64,000 nucleotides of DNA from an uncultured Cellulomonadaceae bacterium (GCA_947495165.1 CANLXM010000001.1:434001-498000), one strand, 5' to 3'; shown: positions 8,227 through 16,074, numbered from the stretch's first letter. Notes: generated from the sequence alone by a model not told the origin. Translations and numbers: made by a program.

Positions 8227-9570
8227 ATGCCCCTGTGGACAGTGCACGGTGACGGCTCGACCGTCCAGCCCGGAGCCGCCGTCGCTCCGCTCGAACGCCT
8301 CAGCTGGCCTCGCACGATCGGCCTCGGTCTGCAGCACGTGGTCGCCATGGCGGGGGCCACGCTGATCGTCCCGGCGATCACCGGCCTGCCCGCGACGACC
8401 ACGCTGTTCTTCTCCGCGATCGGAACCTTCCTGTTCCTCGCGATCAACCGGAACCGGCTCCCCAGCTACCTGGGGTCGAGCTTCGCGTTCCTCGCGCCGT
8501 TCGCGGCGGCCTCGACCGTGACCGACGCGCTCGGCGGGGTCATCTTCGCCGGTGCGCTGCTGCTGGTGATCGGCATCGTGGTGCACCTCGCGGGGGTGCG
8601 CTGGATCGACGCGATCATGCCCCCGGTCGTCACCGGAGCGATCGTCGCGCTGATCGGTCTGAACCTCGCGCCCGTGGCGTGGGGTGCCTGCAACGCTGAG
8701 GTGGTCGACGGCGCGATCGTCGAGTCGTGCACCAGCGGGCTGCGCGCGGCGCCCGTGACCGGCCTCGTGACCATCCTCGCGATCTGCCTGTCCGCCGTCG
8801 CGTTCCGGGGCATCCTCGGGCGGTTGTCGATCCTCGTCGGCGTCGTCGTCGGGTACATCACCGCGACGGTCCTGGGCGAGGTCGACTACTCGGGCGTGGG
8901 CGACGTCGCGTGGTTCGGCCTCCCGACGTTCACGGCCCCGACCTTCGACGCCTCGATCCTGATCATGTTCGTGCCGGTCGTCCTCGTCCTCGTGGCGGAG
9001 AACGTGGGCCACGTGAAGTCCGTGGCGGCCATGACGGGCACGGACCTCGACGCCAACGTCGGCAAGGCGCTCGCGGCCGACGGCCTGGCCACGATGCTCG
9101 CAGGCTCGGGCGGCGGTTCCGGCACGACGACGTACGCGGAGAACATCGGCGTCATGGCGGCGACCCGCGTGTACTCGACCGCCGTGTACTGGGTGGCCGG
9201 CGCGACGGCGCTGCTGCTGAGCTTCTCGCCGAAGGTCGGCGAGGTGATCCAGGCGATGCCCGCAGGCGTGATCGGCGGGGCCGGAACCGTGCTGTACGGC
9301 ATGATCGGCCTGCTCGGCGCACGCATCTGGGTGCAGAACCGCGTGGACTTCTCCGCGCCCGTGAACCTGATCCCGGCCGCGGTGGCCCTGATCGTCGGGA
9401 TCGCTGACTTCACGTTCACGTTTGGTGACGTGACGCTGGGCGGCATCGCGGTCGGTACGGTCGCGGCGATCGGTCTCTACCACCTGATGCGCGTGATCTC
9501 GCTGTGGCGGGGCACGCACGTCGAACCGGCGAGCCCCAGCTCTGTCCCGGACACGAGCATCGGGCACTAG
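8227..9570 (+). CDS. uraA: uracil/xanthine:H+ symporter, NCS2 family
   Basis: A 447-residue NCS2 permease with about 12-14 membrane segments. Diagnostic pieces are 'GLGLQHVVAMAGATLIVP' near the start, 'YLGSSFAFLAPF' and the family signature region 'VLVAENVGHVKSVAAMTG' in the substrate-binding half. 'GSGGGSGTTTYAENIGVMAA' is the conserved loop of uracil permeases, in which Glu contacts the base. It imports uracil (or a related pyrimidine) with protons. A TAGCCT -10 element at 8171-8176 gives a roughly 45-nt 5' leader, so this gene is not leaderless. No PyrR-type element is evident. Confidence 0.9.
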   Translation: MPLWTVHGDGSTVQPGAAVAPLERLSWPRTIGLGLQHVVAMAGATLIVPAITGLPATTTLFFSAIGTFLFLAINRNRLPSYLGSSFAFLAPFAAASTVTDALGGVIFAGALLLVIGIVVHLAGVRWIDAIMPPVVTGAIVALIGLNLAPVAWGACNAEVVDGAIVESCTSGLRAAPVTGLVTILAICLSAVAFRGILGRLSILVGVVVGYITATVLGEVDYSGVGDVAWFGLPTFTAPTFDASILIMFVPVVLVLVAENVGHVKSVAAMTGTDLDANVGKALAADGLATMLAGSGGGSGTTTYAENIGVMAATRVYSTAVYWVAGATALLLSFSPKVGEVIQAMPAGVIGGAGTVLYGMIGLLGARIWVQNRVDFSAPVNLIPAAVALIVGIADFTFTFGDVTLGGIAVGTVAAIGLYHLMRVISLWRGTHVEPASPSSVPDTSIGH

Positions 9571-9575
9571 CCGGG

Positions 9576-9594
9576 CGTCCCCGCGCGGGGGACG
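9576..9594. terminator. short GC hairpin between convergent genes
   Basis: CGTCCCC (9576-9582) pairs with GGGGACG (9588-9594) around a 5-base loop, between the stops of the permease and the LytR_C gene. No U-tract. Confidence 0.45.
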
Positions 9595-9606
9595 GGGCCT
9601 GCGGAC

Positions 9607-10272
9607 TCAGGCGTCCTCGGCGGCCTCGTCCTCGGCGGGCAGCTCCTCGGCGGCGAGCCGGGCGGGGGCGGGCAGCGGCGTGACCGTCGCGACGTCGGCG
9701 CAGCCCGTGACCGGCGTCAGCGCCACGGCGGGGTCGAGCGCGACCTCTTCGAGGGGCGCGAGCGCGGAGAACGTGGTCGCGACCGTGAGGTCCACGCTCG
9801 TTCCGGTGCGTGCGTCGAGGACGAGCTGGGCGTCGGGGACGTGGGCGTGCAGCGTGTAAGCCTGCGCGATGCCCTCGGCCCCGAACGAGATCAGGCTCAG
9901 TGCAGGTGCGCGGGTGTCGTTGCCCGTGTTCTCGATCAGGAAGCCGCGGTCGGCGAGCAGCTCGGCCACGCTCCCGGCCAGGCCCGCGCGGTCGGACCCG
10001 TTGAGCACCGTCACGGAGACCTCACCGGCGGCGACCGGCAGCGTCTCCGGCGGGACGCACACCTGGGGCTGGTCGATCTTGGTGCCCTTCTGCTCCACCG
10101 TCACGAACTCCGCCTGCCCCGGCAGGCTCACCGCGCCGCTGTACACCGCGAGGGCACCGAGGACGACGACGGCGAGCGCGGCGATGAGCATCCCGAACAG
10201 GACGGCCTGGCGCTCGTGCTTGTGTCGGCGCCGGAGCGCCCGTGCCTCGGCCGGTGTCTGTCGGGTGTTCAC
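9607..10272 (-). CDS. LytR C-terminal domain protein, membrane anchored
   Basis: About 221 residues: a basic cytoplasmic N-terminus ('ALRRRHKHERQAV'), one transmembrane helix near residues 25-45 ('LFGMLIAALAVVVLGALAV'), and an extracytoplasmic LytR_C domain recognisable from 'VSVTVLNGSDRAGLAGSVAE' followed by 'LLADRGF' and 'SFGAEGIAQAYTLHAHVPDA'. LytR_C is a putative ligand-binding module of cell-wall proteins; here it is not fused to the LCP catalytic domain. GTG 10272 is preferred over TTG 10281 because a TAGATT -10 element (10285-10280) would start transcription almost at that GTG. It follows the VapB-like gene with essentially no gap. Confidence 0.7.
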   Translation of the reverse strand: MNTRQTPAEARALRRRHKHERQAVLFGMLIAALAVVVLGALAVYSGAVSLPGQAEFVTVEQKGTKIDQPQVCVPPETLPVAAGEVSVTVLNGSDRAGLAGSVAELLADRGFLIENTGNDTRAPALSLISFGAEGIAQAYTLHAHVPDAQLVLDARTGTSVDLTVATTFSALAPLEEVALDPAVALTPVTGCADVATVTPLPAPARLAAEELPAEDEAAEDA

Positions 10273-10282
10273 AGCGAGCAAT

Positions 10283-10642
10283 CTAGTCGACGGTGCCCTG
10301 CGCGGAGGAAGCGGTCCGCACGGTGCCGTCCGCGATCGCGCCGTCGGGTGCCAGCGAGAGCACGCGGGCGTGCAGGATCGGACGCTGCTGGAGGGCGGCG
10401 CGCACGGCGCGGTGCAGACCGTCCTCGAGGTACATCACGCCGCGGTAGAGCACGACGTGGGCGAACAGGTCGCCGTAGAACGTCGAGTCGTCGGACAGGA
10501 GGCTGTCGAGGTTCAGCTCGCGCTTGGTGGTGACCAGGTCGTCGAGGCGCACCTGGCGCGGCGCGACGGTGGACCAGTCCTTGGGCGTGACGAGCCCATG
10601 GTCGGGGTACGGCCGGCCGTCGCCGACGCCTTTGAAGATCAC
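10283..10642 (-). CDS. small conserved protein annotated as VapB-family antitoxin (function doubtful)
   Basis: A 119-residue protein beginning 'MIFKGVGDGRPYPDHGL' and containing 'APRQVRLDDLVTTKRELNLD' and 'VLYRGVMYLEDGLHRAVRAA', a pattern conserved in many actinobacteria and usually labelled as a type II VapB antitoxin. It resembles a ParB/Srx-like nuclease fold more than a classic AbrB or ribbon-helix-helix antitoxin, and no PIN-domain VapC toxin is next to it, so I would treat the toxin-antitoxin label as unproven. Its start overlaps the glycosyltransferase stop by 4 bases (ATGA-type), so it is part of the minus-strand unit copC-glycosyltransferase-this gene. Confidence 0.7.
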   Translation of the reverse strand: MIFKGVGDGRPYPDHGLVTPKDWSTVAPRQVRLDDLVTTKRELNLDSLLSDDSTFYGDLFAHVVLYRGVMYLEDGLHRAVRAALQQRPILHARVLSLAPDGAIADGTVRTASSAQGTVD

Positions 10643-11814
10643 GCGGTCAGTGTAGGCGGGGCCTGTCCGGCCTGCGCGGCGGCGTAGACGTCGAGCACCT
10701 GCCTCCCGACGGTCCCGACGTCGAAGCTCAGTGCCTGGGCGACCTGGCGCTCCGCGGCTGCGAGCCGGACGTCACGGTCGGTGGCGGCACGGGTGAGCAC
10801 GCGCGCGAACGTCGGCGTGTCGGTCGCGTCCACGAGCTGGTCCTCGAGCCCGGCCATGACCGTGCGGTAGCCCGGGTTGTCCCCGGCGAGGACGAGGCCG
10901 GGGCACGCCGCGAGCGCTTCGACGACGCTGATGCCGAAGCTCTCGCCGCCGGTCGACGGCAGGGCGACGACGTCGGCACCTGCCAGCAGCGCAGCCTTGT
11001 CGTCCTCTGCGACGTAGCCCGGGAACGAGACCTCGTCGGCGAGGTTGTGCTCGGCGACGTAGGCGCGCAGGGCCGGCTCGAGCGGACCTGTCCCGGCGAC
11101 GACGACGTCGAGGGGGGTGCTGGCGAGCGAGGCCGGGTCGTGGGGCGGGAGCGCCCGGGCGTGCACGACGGCGCGGAGCAGCTCTCCGGCACCCTTGCGC
11201 TCGACGAGGCGCCCGAGGAAGACCACGCGCACGGGGCCGGTGCGGGCCGCGGTCTCCTCGGGGGTGGGGCGTGCGGCGGCGAACCGACCGACGTCGACCG
11301 GGTTGCCGATCACGACGGGGTCCACGCCGAGCGCGGTCGCGGCGAACGCGCGCGCGGGCTCGGAGACGGCGATCACGCGGGCGAACCGGCGCAGCTGTCG
11401 GCGCTGGAGCAGGCCGAGCAGACGGGTGCCGATCCGCGTGAGGGCGGACCACGGGAGGATGTGGAACGTCCCGACGACGGCGGTCGAGGGCCCGGCCGCG
11501 GCGATGACCTGGCCCGCGAGGAACGGCGAGTAGGGCATGTTCACGTGCAGGACGTCGAAGCCGACGGCGGCGTGCAGCGCGCGCACCTCGGCGCGCCGTG
11601 CTGGCAGCGGGGTGCCGAGGCGGTTGCCGTTGAACCGCAGCCGGAGGTTGCGCCCCAGGGAGTGCAGGTGCGGCAGGTCGGTGCGCTCGGTGGTGCTCGT
11701 GAGGTAGTGCACCTCGTGGCCCTGCTCGGCCAGCCATGCGCCGAGCGTGAGCACGTGCTGCTGCACGCCGTCGGGCCGGTCGAGGGAGTCGTCGATCAGC
11801 AGTCCGACCTTCAC
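10639..11814 (-). CDS. GT4-type glycosyltransferase
   Basis: A 391-residue GT-B fold glycosyltransferase. The N-terminal Rossmann half begins 'VKVGLLIDDSLDRPDGVQQH', with 'DVLHVNMPYSPFLAGQVIAA', and the C-terminal half has 'VFLGRLVERKGAGELLRAV', 'GTGPLEPALRAYV' and the EX7E-type donor site 'PSTGGESFGISVVEALAACP'. This is the layout of PimB/MshA/GlgA-like retaining enzymes acting on lipids or sugars in the cytoplasm. The GTG start at 11814 overlaps the copC stop (GTGA), so translation is coupled. The acceptor cannot be told from sequence; mannosyl-lipid synthesis is a reasonable guess but not shown. Confidence 0.85.
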   Translation of the reverse strand: MKVGLLIDDSLDRPDGVQQHVLTLGAWLAEQGHEVHYLTSTTERTDLPHLHSLGRNLRLRFNGNRLGTPLPARRAEVRALHAAVGFDVLHVNMPYSPFLAGQVIAAAGPSTAVVGTFHILPWSALTRIGTRLLGLLQRRQLRRFARVIAVSEPARAFAATALGVDPVVIGNPVDVGRFAAARPTPEETAARTGPVRVVFLGRLVERKGAGELLRAVVHARALPPHDPASLASTPLDVVVAGTGPLEPALRAYVAEHNLADEVSFPGYVAEDDKAALLAGADVVALPSTGGESFGISVVEALAACPGLVLAGDNPGYRTVMAGLEDQLVDATDTPTFARVLTRAATDRDVRLAAAERQVAQALSFDVGTVGRQVLDVYAAAQAGQAPPTLTA

Positions 11815-12527
11815 GCGCGCGGGTCCTCGTCCGACGGCGGTGCGTCGTGGGTCGTGGCCGTCGCGTCCTCGGAGCGGCGCACCTGGCGGGTGCGGTCGGC
11901 GAGCTGGCGCTGCTTGCCGATCAGGAGCGCGAGCAGGGCACCGAGGGCGGCGAGGATCCCGAGGGTGGCGAGCAGAGTCGACGGGCTGCGCTCGTCGGTG
12001 GGCTCTGCGGCGTCGGCTGCGGGCGCGGCTGAGGACTCGTCGTCCGTGGGCTCCGCCGAGGGTGCCGAGGTCGGCTCCGGGGTCGGCGTCGGCTCGGCAG
12101 TCGCCTCGTCCGTGGGCTCGGGGGACACCGCCTCCCCGGGCAGCGCCGCTGCGGCGGTGGCCGTGAAGCCGAAGGTGCCGTCGATGGGGTGGCCGTCGCC
12201 GGACGTGACGCGCCACGTCACGGTGTACTTTCCGGGCACGAGGTCGCCGGTGAGCGCCTGGGCGACGCTGTTGTCGTCGGCGACCGGCTCGCCCGCGCTG
12301 ACGACGTCGCCGTCGGGGTTCACGACCTCGACGACGCTCCCGAGGGCGAGCACCTCGCCGTCGAACGTCAGGGTGACGGCCTCGGGGACGGTGGCGACCG
12401 TGGCGCCGTCGGCCGGGTCGGTGGACCGGAGGGCGTTGTGCGCGGAGGCCGGGGTGGCGAGGGCGAGGAGGGCGAGGGCGCTGACCGCGAGCGACGCGAC
12501 CAGCCGGAGCAGCGACTGACGGAGCAT
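11811..12527 (-). CDS. CopC-domain copper-binding protein, secreted and membrane anchored
   Basis: A 238-residue protein with a Sec signal peptide (residues 1-29, ending ASA) so that the mature chain starts with His30 ('HNALRSTDP'), the residue that supplies the amino-terminal Cu(II) site in CopC/histidine-brace proteins. The CopC beta-sandwich follows ('TLTFDGEVLALGSVVEVVNP', 'YTVTWRVTSGDGHPIDGTFG', including the second Cu ligand region 'DGHP'), then a Pro/Thr/Glu-rich linker, one membrane helix (about residues 185-202) and a short charged tail. It probably handles periplasm-side copper. The ATG at 12527 sits behind a GGGGG run; longer in-frame extensions run into the tRNA terminator region. 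Confidence 0.85.
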   Translation of the reverse strand: MLRQSLLRLVASLAVSALALLALATPASAHNALRSTDPADGATVATVPEAVTLTFDGEVLALGSVVEVVNPDGDVVSAGEPVADDNSVAQALTGDLVPGKYTVTWRVTSGDGHPIDGTFGFTATAAAALPGEAVSPEPTDEATAEPTPTPEPTSAPSAEPTDDESSAAPAADAAEPTDERSPSTLLATLGILAALGALLALLIGKQRQLADRTRQVRRSEDATATTHDAPPSDEDPRA

Positions 12528-12578
12528 GCCCCCATGATGGCAGCCTTCTCGCCGGGGGTGGTCCGCCGTCGGGCGTGA

Positions 12579-12614
12579 CGAAGGCCCCGGCTCGTGGCGA
12601 GCGCGGGGCCTTCG
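12579..12614 (-). terminator. terminator hairpin downstream of tRNA-Ser
   Basis: Perfect 11-bp stem (CGAAGGCCCCG, 12579-12589, with 12604-12614), located just after the 3' end of the minus-strand tRNA. The same AAGGCCCCG stem occurs downstream of tRNA-Pro at 40564-40601. Confidence 0.65.
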
Positions 12615-12619
12615 ATCTG

Positions 12620-12704
12620 CGGAGGATGGGGGATTCGAACCCCCGAGGGCGTTAACCCAACCGCCTTTCCAAGACGGCGCCATAGGCCACTAGGCGAATC
12701 CTCC
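12620..12704 (-). tRNA. tRNA-Ser (GGA anticodon)
   Basis: On the minus strand the 85-nt sequence folds as a class II tRNA: acceptor GGAGGAT/ATCCTCC, anticodon loop TTGGAAA (anticodon GGA) on a CCGTC/GGCGG stem, a long variable arm, and T arm GGGGGTTCGAATCCCCC. The discriminator base is G, as expected for serine. The CCA end is not encoded. Confidence 0.95.
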
Positions 12705-12772
12705 AGTGAACCAGCGTCACCGAGGATACCTGACGCGGGACGATCGCCCGAATCGCCCGTCCGTGCCTGCGG

Positions 12773-13531
12773 TCAGGTCCCCAGGATCCCGCGGACGATG
12801 CTGTCGCCCGAGTGCGTCGGGTCGCCGTCGAGCGGCTCCGCGGAGACGTCGACGACCGCGTAGTCGTCGAGGTCGACGGAGGCGGGGATCGGCAGACGTC
12901 CTTCGGTGCCCTCGAGCACTCCGAGGCTCACCAGACGGGTGACGTCGCGGTCGATCAGCCATACCTCCTGGAATCCCTCGTCCGGGGTCTGGCCCGACAG
13001 GCTCACCACGAGCGTGCGCGCGCCGGTCTCGTCGGTCTCCACGCGGGCGCTGCCCGACGATGCCTGCCAGTCCGGCAGCGGGTCGAGCCCGACCTCGGCG
13101 ACGACGGTGGGCGGTACCTCGGCGGAGCCGCCCAGCTCGTTCACCAGCAGACCGCCACCGACGCCGCCGACGACGATGCCGGCCGCCGCGACCGAGGCCG
13201 CGAGGATCCAGCTCGGTCGGCCGCGCGGCGCGCGGCGTGAAGGGGTGCCGCGGCGCAGGGGCACCACGGATCCGGGCTCGGGGTCGCGCGGCTGCGTCGA
13301 CGGGTCAGCGATCACCAGGCCGAGCTCGGCCTGGATGTTCTCCCAGACGTGCGCGGGCGGGGCGACGGGGGTGTCGAGCGGCGTGACGCTTCGGCCCACC
13401 GCGACCACCGCGCCGAACGCAGCCACCTCGTCACGGCACACCTCGCACTGCTCGAGGTGGGCGACGGCGTCGTCGGGCAGGGTCTCGCCCAGCGCGGCCA
13501 GCGCCAGCAGGTCGTCCTCAACGTGCTCCAT
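12773..13531 (-). CDS. anti-sigma factor, RskA type
   Basis: A 252-residue single-pass membrane anti-sigma factor. The N-terminus holds a zinc-associated ZAS motif, His25-X3-Cys29-X2-Cys32 ('HLEQCEVC'), which in relatives holds the sigma factor inactive. One membrane helix lies around residues 105-130, followed by an extracytoplasmic RskA_C domain ('[20 protein letters not shown]', '[20 protein letters not shown]'), the sensor half that is released by regulated proteolysis in known systems. Its ATG overlaps the sigma gene by 14 bases, so the two are translationally coupled. It is the last gene of a four-gene minus-strand cluster with a sortase and a DUF4397 protein. Confidence 0.88.
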   Translation of the reverse strand: MEHVEDDLLALAALGETLPDDAVAHLEQCEVCRDEVAAFGAVVAVGRSVTPLDTPVAPPAHVWENIQAELGLVIADPSTQPRDPEPGSVVPLRRGTPSRRAPRGRPSWILAASVAAAGIVVGGVGGGLLVNELGGSAEVPPTVVAEVGLDPLPDWQASSGSARVETDETGARTLVVSLSGQTPDEGFQEVWLIDRDVTRLVSLGVLEGTEGRLPIPASVDLDDYAVVDVSAEPLDGDPTHSGDSIVRGILGT

Positions 13532-14093
13532 CGTTCACCTCCAGTCGGGTGCGCAGCCGGGTCAGGCTCCGTCGGATGTGGCTCTTGACCGTCCCGAGCG
13601 GCAGGTCGAGCCGCAGGGCGATCTGGTCGTGCGTCAGGTCCTCGTAGAACGCGAGTCCCAGGATGGTGCGCTGGGGCTCTCCGAGGCGGTCCATCTCGTC
13701 AGCCACGGTCACGCGTTCCACGACCCGTGCCGCCTCGTGGTGCACCGCGGGAGCGGCGCCGGCCTCGTGGGCGACGGCGAGCGCGTCGCGCCGGTCGCGG
13801 GCGCGGCGGTCGAGCATGTCCGCGATGACGTTGCGGGTGATGCCGGTGAGCCACCCACCGAGGGGGCGGCCCGCGGTGTAGGACGCCCGGCCGCGCCACG
13901 CGTTGACGAACACCTGCTGGGTGACGTCGTCGGCCTCCGACGATCCGCCCAGGGCGCGGGCGGCGAGGGTGTGGACCAGTGCCGACCAGCGGCGGTACAT
14001 CTCCGCGAGGGCAGCGTCGTCACCGTCCACGAACGCGGCGGCGAGGCGTGGCTCGTCCCAGGCTTCGGGGGCGAGGAGGTCGCTGGTGTGCAG
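13518..14093 (-). CDS. ECF RNA polymerase sigma factor (SigK-like), probable CTG start
   Basis: A sigma-70 family ECF factor. Region 2 is visible as '[20 protein letters not shown]', '[14 protein letters not shown]' and '[18 protein letters not shown]'; region 4 as '[20 protein letters not shown]' plus '[18 protein letters not shown]'. I place the start at CTG 14093 (191 residues) because an AGGAGG lies 6 bases upstream of it and because the family normally continues upstream of the first GTG (14030), which falls inside the conserved 'AFVDGD' segment and has no ribosome-binding site. No ATG, GTG or TTG occurs in frame between the upstream stop (14151-14153) and 14033. The sigma is paired with the overlapping RskA-like anti-sigma. 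Confidence 0.85.
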   Translation of the reverse strand: MHTSDLLAPEAWDEPRLAAAFVDGDDAALAEMYRRWSALVHTLAARALGGSSEADDVTQQVFVNAWRGRASYTAGRPLGGWLTGITRNVIADMLDRRARDRRDALAVAHEAGAAPAVHHEAARVVERVTVADEMDRLGEPQRTILGLAFYEDLTHDQIALRLDLPLGTVKSHIRRSLTRLRTRLEVNDGAR

Positions 14094-14150
14094 GTCGCCC
14101 CTCCTGAGGTCGCTGATCGGTCGGTCATGGTCGTCGGGCCGCGGGCGCCG

Positions 14151-14825
14151 TCATGGTGACGGCGCCGCGGTGACCAGCACGTTGTCGGAGTAGTGCGCTG
14201 CGGCAGAGTCCCAGCTGCCGCCGCAGGTGATCAGTACGAGACGTGGGTCTCCCTCGCGCGTGAAGACATCGTGCCAGGTGATGTCGGACTTGGCGACCAT
14301 CTCGACGGACACGACGTCGAAGGTGGTCGTACGCCCGTCGGCGTCGGTCGTGCTGACCTGCCCCCCGGGCTCGAGGTCGGCGAGCCGCGCGAAGGGGCCG
14401 AGGCCGCCCGAGGCGATCGAGTCGACGTGCGCGGCGATCACCGAGGTGCCGGACTCCGAGCCCGGGGGCGGTCCGAACTCGTACCAGCCGGCGACGTTCG
14501 CGTCCGGGGGGATGACCATCTGGCCGTCGTCGGCCACGCCCACCGGCTCGACCGCGATCGTGACGTCGAGGTCGGCGACGTCGACGCGGGTGGGGGCCGC
14601 GACGTCGGCCGGTGGCTCGGGGACGGCGGGCCGCACCGGGACGTCGGCCGCGCGGGTGGGCCGCTCCGGCCTAGGGCTCGACGACTGCTCGGGGGCGGGC
14701 GACGCGGGGGGAGCGGTGGTCGCGGCCGACGCGGCGGGCTCCGGCGTCGGCCCCTGGCACGCGGTGAGGACGAGCGCGAACGTCAGCAGGAGGCCGGCCG
14801 TGCTGGCCGGGGGACGGGATGACAT
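14151..14825 (-). CDS. class F sortase, lipoprotein-type N-terminus
   Basis: A 224-residue sortase. The N-terminus has a lipobox 'LTAC' (Cys23) and then a Pro/Ala/Ser-rich spacer. The catalytic beta-barrel follows: His133 in 'VIAAHVDS' and Cys201 in 'LVLITCGG' are the expected catalytic pair. The usual active-site Arg downstream of the Cys is not visible: the segment after Cys201 ('GGSWDSAAAHYSDNVLV') has no Arg up to the end. Sortases cleave LPXTG-like signals and attach proteins to the wall. It has a good GAGAGGAG ribosome-binding site and sits between a DUF4397 surface protein and the ECF sigma gene. An inactive or altered enzyme is possible. Confidence 0.85.
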   Translation of the reverse strand: MSSRPPASTAGLLLTFALVLTACQGPTPEPAASAATTAPPASPAPEQSSSPRPERPTRAADVPVRPAVPEPPADVAAPTRVDVADLDVTIAVEPVGVADDGQMVIPPDANVAGWYEFGPPPGSESGTSVIAAHVDSIASGGLGPFARLADLEPGGQVSTTDADGRTTTFDVVSVEMVAKSDITWHDVFTREGDPRLVLITCGGSWDSAAAHYSDNVLVTAAPSP

Positions 14826-14862
14826 CTCGGCTCCTCTCAGAGTGTCGCGCCGGGAACGGCCC

Positions 14863-14892
14863 CGGACGGCCGCCGTCGTGGCGGGCCGTCCG
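14863..14892 (-). terminator. 9-bp hairpin in the leader between the DUF4397 and sortase genes
   Basis: CGGACGGCC (14863-14871) pairs with GGCCGTCCG (14884-14892). It lies in the leader between the DUF4397 gene and the sortase gene, so it may modulate read-through or stabilise mRNA. Confidence 0.35.
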
Positions 14893-14944
14893 AGGGTGGT
14901 GCAGGTCGTGCGGCGGGTGGAGGGGTGGGTGCCAACCAGGGGCT

Positions 14945-14974
14945 GCTGACACCCACCCCGGTCGGTGGGTCAGC
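14945..14974 (-). terminator. hairpin spanning the DUF4397 stop codon
   Basis: GCTGAC-ACCCACC (from 14945) pairs with GGTGGGT-CAGC (to 14974), an approximately 11-bp stem with a small bulge that includes the TGA of the surface-protein gene. It may reduce expression of the downstream sortase relative to its abundant substrate. Confidence 0.4.
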
Positions 14975-15779
14975 GCGTCGCGGTGGCCTTGCGACGCGTG
15001 ACGGCGAGGACGCCCAGGCCGGCGGCAGCGACGCCACCGATCAGCAGGAGAGCGTTCGGGCCGGACTCGGCCGCGAGGCCGAGCTCACCGGACGGCACGC
15101 CCTCGGGGGCGGAGTGCAGGCCTTCGATGGTCTGGACGGCGAGGGCGAGGTTGTCGTCCTCGAGGCTGCCCCAGGCGTAGACGATCGTGTTGACGCCCTC
15201 GGCGACGTTCACGTCGGTCGGGCCGACGACGGGCTCGGTGGTCCCGGCCGCCGCGACGGCTGCGGGCACGGTGCCGGCGGGCAGGTCGAGCACTTCCTCG
15301 TTCGGGTTCTCGAGGCCCTCGATCACGGCGTCGCCACCCGCGAGGATGTCGACGGCGGGAGCGGCAGCCGCGTGGCGGACCGTCAGGCGGCCCTCGCCGG
15401 CGGCGGTGTTGGAGATGTCGTTGGTGAACAGCGACGCGGTCGGCGTGCCCTCGGCGTCGAGGTGCGCGGCTGCGGTGTAGTTCATGCCGTCCTCGAGGGT
15501 GAGGTCGATGGGGCCGATCGCGGGCTCGGAATCGTCCATGGCGTCCGCGGCCGTGATCGCGACGGTGTAGGTGCCGCCGGGGAGCTCGAGCGGGCCGGCG
15601 AGGTCGCCAGGCTCGAAGTCGTCGAGGGTGAGGTCGCCGTTGACGTAGACGTCGACGGTCAGGCCGGGGACGCCGTGCAGGACAGAGAGCTGAGCGTCGC
15701 CGTCGGCGGCGTGAGCGGGAACGGCTCCGGCGACGAGCATGACACCGGCGGCGGTTCCGACGAGAAGACGAGTGCGCAT
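14970..15779 (-). CDS. secreted DUF4397 surface protein with C-terminal membrane anchor
   Basis: A 269-residue exported protein: Sec signal peptide (cleavage near residues 24-25, AHA-A), two DUF4397 beta-sandwich repeats (one from 'AQLSVLHGVPGLTVDVYVNG', one from 'GRLTVRHAAAAPAVDILAGG'), then a C-terminal hydrophobic helix and a basic 'RRK' tail, which is the architecture of a sortase substrate. However no LPXTG-like motif precedes the helix; the segment reads 'GLAAESGPNALLLIGG'. It is the first gene of a minus-strand cluster with a class F sortase, ECF sigma and anti-sigma, and a strong AGGAGG precedes the ATG. A cell-envelope role is inferred from this context. Confidence 0.8.
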   Translation of the reverse strand: MRTRLLVGTAAGVMLVAGAVPAHAADGDAQLSVLHGVPGLTVDVYVNGDLTLDDFEPGDLAGPLELPGGTYTVAITAADAMDDSEPAIGPIDLTLEDGMNYTAAAHLDAEGTPTASLFTNDISNTAAGEGRLTVRHAAAAPAVDILAGGDAVIEGLENPNEEVLDLPAGTVPAAVAAAGTTEPVVGPTDVNVAEGVNTIVYAWGSLEDDNLALAVQTIEGLHSAPEGVPSGELGLAAESGPNALLLIGGVAAAGLGVLAVTRRKATATR

Positions 15780-15829
15780 GATGCTTCCTCCTTCTTGAGC
15801 CCCTGGAAGGGCGCTGAACTGCTTGACAC

Positions 15830-15862
15830 CCCTACTACTCCGCGGGATGCCCGTTCGGATGC
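15830..15862 (-). promoter_or_regulatory. candidate ECF-type promoter for the DUF4397 cluster
   Basis: On the minus strand GCATCC (15862-15857) is followed after about 15 bases by CGGAGTAGTAG. This spaced pair resembles -35/-10 elements used by actinobacterial ECF sigma factors and could be autoregulated by the sigma gene downstream. It is a pattern match only. Confidence 0.35.
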
Positions 15863-15918
15863 ACTCGGATTCAACTTTTTTCTCGGGCCCCGTTTTCCGC
15901 CGTCCCCGGGGTCTGGGC

Positions 15919-15924
15919 TAGGGT
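15919..15924 (+). promoter_or_regulatory. -10 element TAGGGT for SRP RNA
   Basis: TAGGGT ends 7 nt before the predicted 5' end of the SRP RNA. Confidence 0.45.
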
Positions 15925-15929
15925 TGGAC

Positions 15930-16022
15930 CAGACCCCTCGTGCGGCGTCATCTCGCTGAACTCCCCCAGGGCCGGAAGGCAGCAAGGGTAGGTGAGCTCT
16001 GGCGGGTGTGCGGGGGGTCCTT
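15930..16022 (+). ncRNA. ffs: small bacterial signal recognition particle RNA (4.5S type)
   Basis: The RNA folds into one long hairpin: AGACCCCTCGTGC pairs near its base with GTGTGCGGGGGGTC. The apex carries the invariant SRP domain IV, GGGCCGGAAGGCAGCAAGGGTA at 15969-15990, with the GGAA tetraloop and the asymmetric AGCA internal loop that binds Ffh. Length (about 90 nt) fits the Alu-less bacterial form. It is placed upstream of dnaX/recR with the met transporter between, a location seen in related actinobacteria. Confidence 0.93.
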
Positions 16023-16055
16023 CGTTGCCTGACGGGCCGTCCGCCTGCTGGACAG

Positions 16056-16074
16056 CGTCTCGCAAGGTGAGACG
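16056..16074 (+). terminator. weak hairpin downstream of SRP RNA
   Basis: CGTCTC (16056-16061) pairs with GAGACG (16069-16074) around GCAAGGT. It is a possible terminator for the SRP RNA; no U-tract. Confidence 0.3.

Noticed and set aside
10283..10642. Complete VapBC toxin-antitoxin pair
   Set aside because: No PIN-domain toxin is next to the VapB-like gene.
13518..14030. GTG 14030 as start of the sigma factor
   Set aside because: No ribosome-binding site and it removes part of region 2; CTG 14093 fits better.
14031..14128. ATG 14128 as start of the sigma factor
   Set aside because: It is in a different frame from the sigma-70 domains and would require a frameshift.
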